The notes: generated by a model from the sequence alone, not told the origin. Numbered from the stretch's first letter, positions 16,703 through 25,248 are shown. The stretch: DNA of 37,156 nt from Gammaproteobacteria bacterium (GCA_030066665.1 JASJBD010000038.1:1-37156), one strand, 5' to 3'. Numbers and translations are program-made.

Positions 16703-17313
16703 TCGCTAACTTCCCCTCTATCGATATCTCTCAGTTCGCCAGCTGCATATTCGTACCGACTATTGCAGGCTGCACACTCGATCAAACTTCCGTCCGCTGG
16801 ATTTGCAAGCGCATCCAGCCGAATGCCGCAGTGACACATCCAGCCTTGAACCTTGGCCGGACTGCCATAGATCAACGCGAAGTCTGGCACGTCTCTCGTG
16901 ACGACCGCACCGGCGCCAATAAAGCAAAATCGTCCAAGCGTGATGCCACAAACGATGGTCGCATTTGCGCCGATGCTCGCTCCCTGCCGTACGAGCGTAC
17001 GCTGGTACTCGTCTTTTCTCGGCACATGAGATCGCGGATTCACGACGTTGGTGAAGACCATCGAAGGCCCGCAGAACACATCATCCTCGAGCACAACGCC
17101 CGTGTATACCGAAACGTTGTTCTGAATCTTGACGTTGTTTCCTATGACACATTCGGGCGATACGACGACGTTCTGCCCAATATTGCAGTTCTCGCCGATG
17201 CGGCAGTTCGTCATGATATGACTGAAGTGCCAAATTTTCGTACCCGCTCCGATCGTGCATGGTTCATCTATATACGCGGATTCGTGTGCTTGATACGTTG
17301 GTTTATTGTCCAT
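16699..17313 (-). CDS. wbpD: Hexapeptide N-acetyltransferase, WbpD-like
   Basis: A 204-residue left-handed beta-helix acyltransferase. It shows stacked hexapeptides (IGENCNIGQNVVVSPECVIGNNVKIQNNVSVYTGVVLEDDVFCG), the FTNVVNPRSHVPRKDEY loop typical of sugar-nucleotide N-acetyltransferases of the WbpD/WlbB group, and ATIVCGITLGRFCFIGAGAVVTRDVPDFALIYGSPAKVQG. It would acetylate the 3-amino group formed by the WbpE-like enzyme, using acetyl-CoA. The C-terminus carries two CxxC-like pairs (MCHCG and ECAAC), possibly a small zinc site. The ATG overlaps the stop of the FAD oxidoreductase gene by one base (TAATG). Confidence 0.9.
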   Translation of the reverse strand: MDNKPTYQAHESAYIDEPCTIGAGTKIWHFSHIMTNCRIGENCNIGQNVVVSPECVIGNNVKIQNNVSVYTGVVLEDDVFCGPSMVFTNVVNPRSHVPRKDEYQRTLVRQGASIGANATIVCGITLGRFCFIGAGAVVTRDVPDFALIYGSPAKVQGWMCHCGIRLDALANPADGSLIECAACNSRYEYAAGELRDIDRGEVSE

Positions 17314-18683
17314 TACGTTCCCACGGCAGACATGCGCTGGTCCGCAGTTGGCTCCGTTGTAGCTTCGCTGCCCGGTTTGAATGCCGCGCCGTGCTCACGC
17401 ATGAAGCCCTCGACCAACTTGATGACTTCGTTGTTATTCAGCGTGTTGTTGACGAACTGAGACGTATTGAGCACATAGAAATTCTCGTGACTCGTCCGCA
17501 CACTTGGTATTAGCCGAGAGTATTCAATAACCTGCAGCGGCTGCACTCGGGTTGCCCGATTTATGTGGACGCTCTCGATGTCCGCCTCTTCGAGGTCCGG
17601 AAACATTATGCCCAGCCCATTAAGGAAACTTTCCCGTAGCTCATCATCGGGGGCATGCAGCAGGGGATCTTCGTAGTGCACGTATTTCGGCAGATATGTC
17701 AGATGCAAGCCCGAGGTCTCAGATTCCGGGACTACGTTGCTCATACCAATGACGCCAGTGAACGGCACGCGGGAGTCGGCGATATTCAGGACGTAAAACG
17801 GCTGTAATGGCTTGCGAGTGACGAGTGCCATACAGATCACTCCCAGGTACTCCACATCACGCCCGTCACCGTCGACTGAAATCAGCGATTCAGACGCCAC
17901 CTGGCTGAGAACACCCACCGGGCCAGTAAACACAACTTTGTCAAATGCCTCGGGTTCCTCGCATTGATCGTGTGTTATGAGAATCTGGCCGTCTGGCCCC
18001 GATGCTACCCGCTGCACGGCCACCTCGGTATGGATCGTGCCGCCAGCGGCATCTATCGATTGGGAGAGTCGTTCAAATACAGCTTTGTAGCCTCCCGATA
18101 TGTAGCCAAGCTGCTCCTTCTGTGCCGACGCGTCACGGGCTGAGAACATGCGCTTGATGTAGGTCCATATAAAGACCGCCGAGACACGCCGGTAATTCTC
18201 ACCGAGCTTTGCCAACAATAGCGGCCGCCAGAGCTTTTCGTAAGTTGCGCGACCACCAACTTTCACCAACCAATCTTCCACCGAGATATGCTCGAGCCGC
18301 CGCCAGTCATCTATACGGGAGCAATAGAGAATCGTGAGCGCAAGCCGAAACTTGGACCACAGACTCAATGGCGGAAACTTTAGGAACTCGAAATTATTGC
18401 TAACGGAGTAGAGCTGCTGGTCGACAAAGAATCCGGTGCGAGTCGTCTCCCAGCGAGGCTCACTGGACATGCCGATATCGTGCAGGAACCGGATCAGATC
18501 CAAGTCGCTTGGCAAGACCACGTGGTAAAAACGGTCCCACACGAACTCGCCGAAGTCATAATGCGTAGCAAGGCCGCCCAGTTGCGAACCACGCTCGAAA
18601 ACAGACACTCGGTTGCCATTCTCAGCCAACCGCCGGGCCAGGGCGAGCCCCATCAAGCCGCCACCGATGACGCCAACTTTCAT
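17313..18683 (-). CDS. FAD-dependent amine-oxidase-fold oxidoreductase
   Basis: This 456-residue protein begins with the dinucleotide-binding motif GVIGGGLMGLALARRL and the GG-type continuation FERGSQLGGLATHYDFGEFVWDRFYHVV, characteristic of the NAD(P)/FAD amine-oxidase/protoporphyrinogen-oxidase-like family. Members with this layout recur next to GT2 and NAD-epimerase genes in O-antigen and EPS clusters. Their chemistry there is mostly unproven; UDP-galactopyranose mutase is a distant fold relative but its diagnostic motifs were not recognised. The last ~30 residues look disordered. It starts 30 bases after the epimerase stop and runs directly into the WbpD-like gene. Function in the pathway is unknown. 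Confidence 0.82.
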   Translation of the reverse strand: MKVGVIGGGLMGLALARRLAENGNRVSVFERGSQLGGLATHYDFGEFVWDRFYHVVLPSDLDLIRFLHDIGMSSEPRWETTRTGFFVDQQLYSVSNNFEFLKFPPLSLWSKFRLALTILYCSRIDDWRRLEHISVEDWLVKVGGRATYEKLWRPLLLAKLGENYRRVSAVFIWTYIKRMFSARDASAQKEQLGYISGGYKAVFERLSQSIDAAGGTIHTEVAVQRVASGPDGQILITHDQCEEPEAFDKVVFTGPVGVLSQVASESLISVDGDGRDVEYLGVICMALVTRKPLQPFYVLNIADSRVPFTGVIGMSNVVPESETSGLHLTYLPKYVHYEDPLLHAPDDELRESFLNGLGIMFPDLEEADIESVHINRATRVQPLQVIEYSRLIPSVRTSHENFYVLNTSQFVNNTLNNNEVIKLVEGFMREHGAAFKPGSEATTEPTADQRMSAVGT

Positions 18684-18713
18684 GACGATTTACCGTCGAT
18701 CGGAGACCGCTTT

Positions 18714-19742
18714 TCAGCCAGCCGCCTGCCGATCCTGGACTGGCGATGAGGTGTCTTGTTGCATGGCTTCGCGCTGCCATTCGAAAGCGCGGCGCATTCC
18801 CTCTTCCAGCCCGACTTGCGCAGTGACACCCAGCAAACGAGTCGCAAGCGATACGTCAGGGACCCGCCGCCGCACGTCCTCGTAGCGTTTGCCCGTGAAC
18901 GACTCGTACGGTATTAACTCGTACTTGAGGTCCCCCGCCGTACCTGAGACCTTCTTGATGAGCTTCGCCAGGTCGAGAATCGTTATCTCGTGGGTGCTGC
19001 CTACATTGAAAATTTCACCGTCGGCTTCGCTACGCATAGTTGCCTGATAGATTCCCTCGACGGTGTCAGTGACATACGTGAAACTGCGTGTCTGCTGGCC
19101 GTCGCCGTGAATCGGAATAACCTCGTCCTTTATCACCGCCTCGATGAATACCGATTGTGGTCCGCCCCACCAGCTCATATGCTGTCGCGGACCGTACGAG
19201 CCGAAGAACCTTAGAATCGTTACCGGAATGTCGTAACTATCCTGATAGGCAAGCGCGAGATGCTCATCAAAGAGCTTCGAAACAGCGTATGCCCATCGAG
19301 GCACTTTGGCCGAACCGATAACGGAGTCGCTTTCTTCGCTAAAGGGCAACTCGGGGTTTCGTCCGTACACATCCGACGTCGATGCAATTACGCATTTGCA
19401 GCCAAGCCGCGCGGCGAAATCCAGGGTATTCTCGGTACCGTGGTAGTTGATCTTGAGCGTGTCGATCGCTTTGCCATAACGGGGAATTTTGAATGCGGCG
19501 AGGTGAACCACCTTGTCAAAGTCGACACCCAGATTTTCGTAAGTCGCAGGCTCCGTTACGTCCGCGTGCACAAACTCGAATGCGTCGTTGCCCTCATGGT
19601 GTGCAATATTCTCGTATCTACCCATACTTAGATTGTCGATCCCGACAACCTCGTGCCCTTCGGCAAGCAACTTGTCCAAGAGGTTTGAGCCGAGAAACCC
19701 GGCAACTCCCGTTACGACGATCCTTTGTCTCGAATTAGTCAT
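18714..19742 (-). CDS. NAD-dependent nucleotide-sugar epimerase/dehydratase
   Basis: A 342-residue extended SDR enzyme with the Rossmann motif TGVAGFLGSNLL, a VVHLAAF strand, the STSDVYG active-site segment and catalytic YAVSK. The substrate half has RFFGSYGPRQ and IPIHGDGQQTRSFTYVTDTVEGI, typical of UDP-glucose 4-epimerases and related sugar-modifying enzymes. It would supply a C4-epimer or another modified hexose to the repeat unit; the exact substrate cannot be read. The ATG has GGA five to six bases upstream, 36 bases after the GT2 stop. It forms a GT2 - epimerase - FAD oxidoreductase triplet. Confidence 0.9.
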   Translation of the reverse strand: MTNSRQRIVVTGVAGFLGSNLLDKLLAEGHEVVGIDNLSMGRYENIAHHEGNDAFEFVHADVTEPATYENLGVDFDKVVHLAAFKIPRYGKAIDTLKINYHGTENTLDFAARLGCKCVIASTSDVYGRNPELPFSEESDSVIGSAKVPRWAYAVSKLFDEHLALAYQDSYDIPVTILRFFGSYGPRQHMSWWGGPQSVFIEAVIKDEVIPIHGDGQQTRSFTYVTDTVEGIYQATMRSEADGEIFNVGSTHEITILDLAKLIKKVSGTAGDLKYELIPYESFTGKRYEDVRRRVPDVSLATRLLGVTAQVGLEEGMRRAFEWQREAMQQDTSSPVQDRQAAG

Positions 19743-19778
19743 GTTCCATTACTCTCGATTGCGCTGTAGCCGCGCGTA

Positions 19779-20873
19779 TTACTTCGGTTCCCTGTTCCGC
19801 CCACTCAGCACGCCCAAGTGGAAGATTTCCTCAAAATAACTCTTGTTCTGCAACGACAATATCCCCAGTCCAATTAGTTGGATTGACAGCATCAATGACA
19901 GCAACCCGATAATGAAAGTGTGGGGTTGATTCGCATACGCTGCGCCAACCGCCGCCGACGCCCGCGGGAAGAAACCTTCAACACCAGTCAGCGCCGAAAA
20001 TTCGCCGACGAAATGAGCGATCATCCAGACATTCACATATACCGAGAACAACAGCAAAATCAGTCCCGGTATAACGAAAAACATAAAAGGCCTAAATAGG
20101 AACCCGGAAAACAGGATCGCAAACGTGTGAGTCACGACCCGCATGCTCGACCGCCGTTGCGTTGTCGCGGACTTGAAGCTGCTCCAATCCAGGTGTGCGG
20201 GAATTTCCTCGATGCGTGCCCCGAGAATCATGCTCTTGTAGATGATCTCGGGAATAATATCCATGCCCATCGATTTGAGGGGGAGCGACTTGAGAAATCG
20301 AGCGTCATAGACACGGACCATGCTCGTGATGGTTGACAGGTCATTCTTCGCCGCCAGCGCCAGAAATCGATTGGCGGTAATGCTCAGCGTCTTACGAAGC
20401 CAAGGCACATTGGAGATTTTTCCGCCCTTCAGATACGGCGACGCTACTACGATCTTGGCCCGTGACTCTTGGATAGTCTCCAACAATCGCTCGATATGCG
20501 ATGGTGCATAGCTCAGGTCCGCATCCAACGTCAGAATGTAATCGCCGCTACAGTTATTGAATGCAAATTTCAGCGCTTGACCTAAACCGAAATTAGTAAA
20601 GTGGCTCAGAAAGTAAACATTGTCGTGCTGACTGGCAAAGGCCTCCGCTAGTGCAGCGGTGCGGTCCGTGCTGCCATCGTCAATGATAATCAACTCCCAA
20701 CGGTACTTGCTCTCGAGCTTGGCCATATAGTCGAGCAACGACTGAAGGGTCGCGTCGATGATGGGCTCTTCGTTAAAGGCGGGCAAAACGAGCGAAACGA
20801 ACGGGCGGTGTTTGCTCGGATCAATCTCCCGGTCGGAGCGACGACTTTCAAGTTGTGCCGGGTTTACACTCAC
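19779..20873 (-). CDS. Family 2 glycosyltransferase, DPM1/GtrB-like with C-terminal membrane helices
   Basis: This 364-residue GT-A enzyme shows SLVLPAFNEEPII, LIIIDDGSTDRT and TLDADLSY (DxD). After the catalytic domain there are about three hydrophobic segments (LFRPFMFFVIPGLILLLFS, an adjacent VNVWMIAHFVG stretch, and FIIGLLSLMLSIQLIGLGIL). This architecture resembles polyprenyl-phosphate glycosyltransferases of the DPM1/GtrB group and some GT2 enzymes of EPS clusters. It may make an undecaprenyl-P-sugar or add a sugar to the growing lipid-linked unit. The start is GTG, with GAGG ten bases upstream overlapping the end of the kinase-like gene. It should sit in the inner membrane facing the cytoplasm. 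Confidence 0.9.
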   Translation of the reverse strand: MSVNPAQLESRRSDREIDPSKHRPFVSLVLPAFNEEPIIDATLQSLLDYMAKLESKYRWELIIIDDGSTDRTAALAEAFASQHDNVYFLSHFTNFGLGQALKFAFNNCSGDYILTLDADLSYAPSHIERLLETIQESRAKIVVASPYLKGGKISNVPWLRKTLSITANRFLALAAKNDLSTITSMVRVYDARFLKSLPLKSMGMDIIPEIIYKSMILGARIEEIPAHLDWSSFKSATTQRRSSMRVVTHTFAILFSGFLFRPFMFFVIPGLILLLFSVYVNVWMIAHFVGEFSALTGVEGFFPRASAAVGAAYANQPHTFIIGLLSLMLSIQLIGLGILSLQNKSYFEEIFHLGVLSGRNREPK

Positions 20874-20885
20874 AATTTCCGATCC

Positions 20886-21755
20886 TCAAAGTCGCTTGTA
20901 CAACCAGTTTGGGATGTAGTAGCGGCGCCGGTTCAGGATTACTCCTGCGACTTTGCCGCCGGCTCGCTCAATCTTGCTAACCGCTGCCTGGGCAGTGACT
21001 TTCCGCGTAATTCCAGCACTGACGACCAGGATTACTGCATCAACTTTCCCCGCCAGAACGAGGCTCTCGGGTGACGTCAGAACGGGCGGCCCATCGAATA
21101 CGACATAGTCATACTTGTGCCTGGCATCTTCGACAAAGCGGTCGAAAGCCTTCGACTGAAATATGCTGAATGGGTCGCCGGTGGACGATGCGCCACGCCG
21201 CGTCCTTACCTGCTTGGAAACCGCCGTAGCCGCCGCGTGCTCGAGCCGCACGCCGGTCAGGACATTGTCAAGAGTGCCACCACCCGGCATCTCGAAGAAA
21301 TGCTGTAGCGAGGGTCGTTTCAAGTCCGCGTCAATCAACAGTAGCCGCAGCTCGGAATCGGCTACCACCGACTTTGCCAAGTTAGCCGCGGTTTGTGATG
21401 TCCCGTCGCCTTCCGCAGTTCCACAGATCAGGAAAGAGCGCAATTGGGTCCGTGAAAACCTGCTCAAGAACCCCGCCTTGACTTCATCATAGGCTGCCAG
21501 CAAACCGTCATCCTCGATGACTGAGGCACCCGTTTCGGTGTGGCTCTCGTCGGAGGCACCGTTCTCCCGGCGCTCGCCCTCCTGCCCGCCTCCAACTTCA
21601 TGAGCGTCGGGGGTAAATTCTGGATCCGGCCGATCATCGAAGGATTCCGCACGCTCGGGCTCCTCCAGCGAACGTTCCAGATGCTCGTTCGAGGATTCTG
21701 ACGCTGATCTGGAAAAAAGAACGCGCGCAAGCGACTTGTCGCTATGCCGCGTCAT
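20886..21755 (-). CDS. BY-kinase/CpsD-like P-loop ATPase with altered Walker A
   Basis: A 289-residue cytoplasmic partner of the chain-length regulator encoded just upstream. The first ~80 residues are acidic and low-complexity. The ATPase fold follows: a Walker A-equivalent GTAEGDGTSQTAANLA (112-127), Walker A' LLLIDADLKRP (138-148) and Walker B YDYVVFDGPP (215-224). In tyrosine autokinases such as CapB/Wzc, Walker A reads GEGKS/T; here the Lys position is Thr (T119, codon ACA). The C-terminal Tyr cluster is short (YY at 279-280 and Y286). It could be a signalling-only or weakly catalytic homologue. It starts 53 bases after the Wzz-like stop. Confidence 0.85.
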   Translation of the reverse strand: MTRHSDKSLARVLFSRSASESSNEHLERSLEEPERAESFDDRPDPEFTPDAHEVGGGQEGERRENGASDESHTETGASVIEDDGLLAAYDEVKAGFLSRFSRTQLRSFLICGTAEGDGTSQTAANLAKSVVADSELRLLLIDADLKRPSLQHFFEMPGGGTLDNVLTGVRLEHAAATAVSKQVRTRRGASSTGDPFSIFQSKAFDRFVEDARHKYDYVVFDGPPVLTSPESLVLAGKVDAVILVVSAGITRKVTAQAAVSKIERAGGKVAGVILNRRRYYIPNWLYKRL

Positions 21756-21808
21756 CTACGTATTTGCCCTTGGATTGCTTGCGTGCGAATCATTTTCAAG
21801 TATCCGAT

Positions 21809-23395
21809 TCAATTGGTGCTAATCTCTGGCACGGAGCCTAGAACTGGTTTGCCGAGATGATGCTCAACCTCCTCGCGGCCGTTTAGCGTCCCGCCCAGCA
21901 TTTCCAGCACGAACGCCAGGCCGATCCCTCCGGCCAAGCCGAAGAATACGGCGAGTGCTACAATTGCCCGACGCTGCGAAGGCAATGGCGTCAGTGGCAC
22001 TCGAGCTTCTTCCAATACCGTTACATTGTCGATTTTCTTGGCATCGAGTTCTCTATTGATACGGAACTCTTCATACTTGCTTTGCCAGAGCCGATAATTG
22101 TCTCGCGCGATCGTGACTTCCTGCTCGAGCATGCCAAATTCTGCCTGCTTGTCGTCCAGGTCCTGTAACTGACGATCCTGCTCAATCAATTGTGCTGACT
22201 TTGCTCTGATTCTCGCGCGCACTTCGGACAGCGCTGCTTCGCTCTCGAGAATCAACTCGGCCAGATTTTGCTCCGACGTGAAGTCGACGGGCACTTCGTC
22301 CGCGGCTTCCAGGGACTCGCCCAGCTCCTGCAGGCGAGACCGCGTCAAGTCCAGATCCCGCCGCACTCGAATCAGGTCCGGATGTGTGTCCTTGTAGCGT
22401 GATGCGAGATCGCGCTCCTGCTCCATCAACTCAGCGAGTCGTCTTTGTAGCGGGCTCGCGGTAGTGACGCCCGACGCTACCTCCCGGGTCGCTCTCGAAC
22501 GGAGCAGCTCGAGTCTTTCGTTCAATTCCGCCTCGGTGTTTCTCGCCGTTGCCAGGCTTTCGACTAGCTCGGCGCGAGTCTTGAGGAGAATAGTTATTTC
22601 TTCACCAGGCGTTGCGAGAATTTCATTCTGCTCGCGAAATGCAGCGAGCGTGCTCTCCGCGTCTGCGAGTTTTGTCGCCATCAGTTCGAACTGCTCTTGG
22701 AAGAATCGGTCGCGTTGCGGGTTCTGTTGCAAGGCCAGCAGGCGATCGAGAAACAGCTCAACGACCTTGTTGACGACGTCAGCAGCAATCACGGGATCTT
22801 CGTGGCGGAAGCTAATGTTGAGTATTGGCGATGTGCCAACCCGCTGTGTATAGAGTCTCTCTTGCAAGAGCCGGCCGGCAACCACCGACAGCGGAAGCTC
22901 CGCTATTTCTGTGTCTGTCAGATCTGGCCCGCCACCAGGCACACCGCCGCTAATCCCGGCCATTTCCTCTTCGTTGTAGAGGAATTCCAGTTGCGGAAAG
23001 AGATTCAGGGGCCCCAATGCATTTGCCACTTCTGTGAGAAGACTGGTGCTACCCAGGATTCGCTGCGCCAGCGCTACTTGTTGCTCCAGACTGAATCCAC
23101 CGGGCCTGGTCCCGAATTCTGACGACTTGGGTACGATGCCGCCGGCCCGAGTCGGCTCGAGTACGAGTTCGGCAGACGCCTGGTACTGATCCACGACCAG
23201 CAAAAGGGCGCCTAGTGTCCCGGTGATGACCGTCGCCAGGCAAAAGCCAATGACCGCGGACTTGCGCTTGAACAGAATGCTCAGCAGATCTTTCGGGGTG
23301 AAGCCGGGCAAACTGCCACCCATCGCACTGGGATCCGGCGACCGCGATTGCCGTGTGAAGTCATGCCAGGCTTCTGATGAATTATTGTTGTCCAT
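21809..23395 (-). CDS. Wzz/GumC-type polysaccharide chain-length/export co-polymerase
   Basis: A protein of about 528 residues with the standard layout of polysaccharide co-polymerases: cytoplasmic N-terminus, first membrane helix (SAVIGFCLATVITGTLGALLLVV, about 48-70), a large periplasmic region with long coiled-coil segments (about 200-430, rich in E, L, R and A), and a second helix near the C-terminus (AIVALAVFFGLAGGIGLAFVLEML) preceded by the Pro-containing VPLTPLPSQRR. It sets chain length and links Wzy polymerisation to export. It is the first gene of the minus-strand operon, followed by its kinase-like partner. An ATG at 23395 is preferred; a GTG directly precedes it. The ribosome site is weak. 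Confidence 0.92.
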   Translation of the reverse strand: MDNNNSSEAWHDFTRQSRSPDPSAMGGSLPGFTPKDLLSILFKRKSAVIGFCLATVITGTLGALLLVVDQYQASAELVLEPTRAGGIVPKSSEFGTRPGGFSLEQQVALAQRILGSTSLLTEVANALGPLNLFPQLEFLYNEEEMAGISGGVPGGGPDLTDTEIAELPLSVVAGRLLQERLYTQRVGTSPILNISFRHEDPVIAADVVNKVVELFLDRLLALQQNPQRDRFFQEQFELMATKLADAESTLAAFREQNEILATPGEEITILLKTRAELVESLATARNTEAELNERLELLRSRATREVASGVTTASPLQRRLAELMEQERDLASRYKDTHPDLIRVRRDLDLTRSRLQELGESLEAADEVPVDFTSEQNLAELILESEAALSEVRARIRAKSAQLIEQDRQLQDLDDKQAEFGMLEQEVTIARDNYRLWQSKYEEFRINRELDAKKIDNVTVLEEARVPLTPLPSQRRAIVALAVFFGLAGGIGLAFVLEMLGGTLNGREEVEHHLGKPVLGSVPEISTN

Positions 23396-23445
23396 CACTA
23401 AATCTGTCTTGCGTTTTTCTGTGATCTAGCCAATTCGGCAGCAAG

Positions 23446-23460
23446 CGGCCACCCTGGCCG
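23446..23460. promoter_or_regulatory. Short GC-rich hairpin in leader of Wzz operon
   Basis: CGGCCA-CCC-TGGCCG is a perfect 6-bp stem with a 3-base loop, about 50 bases upstream of the Wzz-like start on the minus strand. It may fold in the mRNA leader. It lacks a following T-run, so it is not a standard terminator. Confidence 0.3.
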
Positions 23461-23594
23461 GAACCAGCGAGGATCTTGACTGACGGATCTGTTTTCGCGG
23501 TGCCCTGACATCGAGGATCGACCGACCGGTAGTTGGCCCTCAACTGCGGGGCTCGCCCGGCTCTTGCCCAAATGCCAAAAAAGTACTTTCTATG

Positions 23595-23612
23595 TTATTG
23601 ATTTTATTGATT
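23595..23612. repeat. Tandem 9-bp repeat (TTATTGATT x2)
   Basis: Two exact, adjacent copies of TTATTGATT lie in an AT-rich stretch 45 bases left of the long inverted repeat. The tract could be a bent DNA or binding site within the divergent promoter region. It does not fit the IHF consensus. Confidence 0.45.
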
Positions 23613-23656
23613 CAAAAATGGGCCAGCGGCTTGCTCAGCAGATTATCATATTGTTT

Positions 23657-23690
23657 ACTCGATTACGTGACATACACCACATAATCGAGT
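23657..23690. promoter_or_regulatory. Long inverted repeat, candidate operator with CRP-like core
   Basis: Arms ACTCGATTA (23657-23665) and TAATCGAGT (23682-23690) are perfect complements. After one mismatch the symmetry continues with GTG/CAC, giving 12 of 13 matched positions around an 8-base centre. The core CGTGA-N6-CCACA matches the CRP pattern TGTGA-N6-TCACA with one change per half-site. It adjoins a TATGAT -10 candidate for the Wzz operon, so a bound protein could control that operon, the divergent one, or both. Confidence 0.55.
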
Positions 23691-23949
23691 TGCTTTGCCG
23701 CGGCGACATGCGGGGGCCGAGCGAAGAATCGGTAATGCGTATTGGCGGTTACTGGCGTCCGCCGGGAGCGGCCGGGACGAAATCCGGAAATTGTGGAAAT
23801 TTATGTCAATGTTTACTGTACAAGCGCGCGCGACTAACTATTATGCCGACCAGTCCTGCGACTAACCTGATTGAATCTGCCATCCTCAACAAAAAACAAC
23901 GCGCTGACCTGGCCGCCTCGGCCGCGCGCAATGAACCAGGATTAAAGCA

Positions 23950-24921
23950 GTGAAACCGATAGCCAGCCTTTCGCTGGATCTCGACAATAAGTGGTCCTAT
24001 TTAAAGACTCACGGTAACCCGTTGTGGGAAAGCTATCCGTCGTATTTCGGCGTTGTCGTACCGCGAATCCTGGGTTTTCTCGAGCAGCGCGCGATGAAAA
24101 TCTCGTTCTTCATCGTCGGCAAGGATGCAGATCTCGACGAGAACCACGAATACCTGGCTGCGATCGCTGCGGCCGGGCACGAGATTGGTAACCACAGCTA
24201 TCATCATGAACCCTGGCTACACCAATACTCGCCTGCGCAACTCGACGAAGAACTGGCGCGCGCCGAAACCAGCATCGCCAGAGTTACTCGCGCCCAAACC
24301 CGCGGATTTCGCGGTCCCGGCTTCAGTATTTCGACGGCTACGCTCGACACTTTACAGAAACGTGGCTACCTCTATGACGCAACCGTGTTTCCCAACGTGC
24401 TCAATCCGCTCGCACGCATGTACTTTTTTGCGACCAGCAATTTGAGCGAGGAGGAACGCGAACAGCGGAAAGCGCTGTTTGGCACGTTCCACGAGGCCTT
24501 CCGGCCCGTCAAGCCGTTTCGGTGGAATCTCGGACAGGAGGCTCTGCTCGAAATACCGGTAACAACGATGCCGGTCTTCAAGATTCCAATCCACCTCAGC
24601 TATATCATCTACCTCGCTCGCTATTCCAGGCTACTGGCACTGACCTATTTTCGCTTTGCGATACAGATGTGTCGGCTGTCGAAAACCGAGCCGTCGATTC
24701 TGCTACACCCACTGGATTTCCTGGGCTCCGATGACGACGATGACTTGCGGTTCTTCCCAGGCATGGACATGCCCAAAGACACCAAACTCGATCTCCTGTC
24801 CGAAGTGCTAGCTATTCTGCAAACGCGGTATCAGATCGTAACTGTTGAGGAGCATGCGAAACGGATCATCGAGAAAAATCAACTGCAGACGCGGGAACCG
24901 CGTTTTCGATTTTCTCAGTAA
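23950..24921 (+). CDS. NodB-type polysaccharide deacetylase family protein
   Basis: This 323-residue protein has a carbohydrate esterase 4 (NodB) core. The first motif is LSLDLDNKW (D10, D12), the second HEIGNHSYHH (metal ligands H82, H86), then the RGPGFS motif. The C-terminal half contains a hydrophobic segment (HLSYIIYLARYSRLLALTYFRFAI) and an LLHPLDF strand with the second catalytic His. There is no signal peptide, so it probably acts in the cytoplasm, on a nucleotide- or lipid-linked sugar. It starts with GTG, with AGG nine bases upstream. It leads the four-gene plus-strand operon; removal of an N-acetyl group here could prepare an amine for the acyl group made by the next three genes. 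Confidence 0.87.
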   Translation: MKPIASLSLDLDNKWSYLKTHGNPLWESYPSYFGVVVPRILGFLEQRAMKISFFIVGKDADLDENHEYLAAIAAAGHEIGNHSYHHEPWLHQYSPAQLDEELARAETSIARVTRAQTRGFRGPGFSISTATLDTLQKRGYLYDATVFPNVLNPLARMYFFATSNLSEEEREQRKALFGTFHEAFRPVKPFRWNLGQEALLEIPVTTMPVFKIPIHLSYIIYLARYSRLLALTYFRFAIQMCRLSKTEPSILLHPLDFLGSDDDDDLRFFPGMDMPKDTKLDLLSEVLAILQTRYQIVTVEEHAKRIIEKNQLQTREPRFRFSQ

Positions 24922-24951
24922 TCCACTTTCCGACACGAAGAAGGATTTTCG

Positions 24952-25248
24952 ATGAGAGATAATATTGTCGCCTTGATTGTTGAAGCTGCCCGGGAATTGG
25001 GTGACCAGGACGAGATTGAGCTCCCGGTCGAACTGACCGCCGATACCAGACTGTTTGGCGAAGACGGAATTCTCGATTCGATGGCGTTGGTCTCACTGAT
25101 CGTTGCAGTCGAACAGATGATCGAGGAGCAACTCGGATTTGCCGTGAGCCTGGCCGACGACAAGGCACTGTCCCAGAAGTCGAGCCCTTACCAGACCATC
25201 GGCACCCTCGCAGACTATGCCGCGGCACAACAGGGAGCAAGCCACTAG
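24952..25248 (+). CDS. Acyl carrier protein-like protein
   Basis: A 98-residue acidic, helical protein. The segment DGILDSMALVSLIVAVEQMIEEQLG contains the phosphopantetheine Ser (S43) in an I-L-D-S-M context typical of carrier proteins from adenylation or sugar-acylation clusters. It is slightly longer than AcpP because of a C-terminal extension. A strong ribosome site (AAGGA, six to seven bases upstream) precedes the ATG. The next gene starts on its last stop base. It should carry an acyl group loaded by the ligase and reduced by the SDR encoded downstream. Confidence 0.88.
   Translation: MRDNIVALIVEAARELGDQDEIELPVELTADTRLFGEDGILDSMALVSLIVAVEQMIEEQLGFAVSLADDKALSQKSSPYQTIGTLADYAAAQQGASH

Larger units (their letters stand above)
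23396..23949. promoter_or_regulatory. Divergent regulatory region between two polysaccharide operons
   Basis: This 554-base region separates the minus-strand Wzz operon from the plus-strand deacetylase/ACP operon and should hold both promoters. It contains the leader hairpin at 23446-23460, a tandem 9-base repeat (TTATTGATT twice, 23595-23612) in an AT-rich tract, a long inverted repeat (23657-23690), and a TATGAT-like -10 candidate on the complement at 23645-23650 beside it. GGAAATT occurs twice around 23785-23802. No convincing -35 was found for either direction. An open frame at 23564-23953 has no ribosome site or recognisable protein sequence and was not called. Confidence 0.6.

Noticed and set aside
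23396..23650. Sigma-54 promoter upstream of the Wzz operon
   Set aside because: No pair of GG and GC elements with the required spacing was found on the minus strand.
23564..23953. 129-codon open frame in the divergent regulatory region
   Set aside because: No ribosome site, low-complexity and unlike any protein; it covers the inverted repeat and overlaps the deacetylase start.
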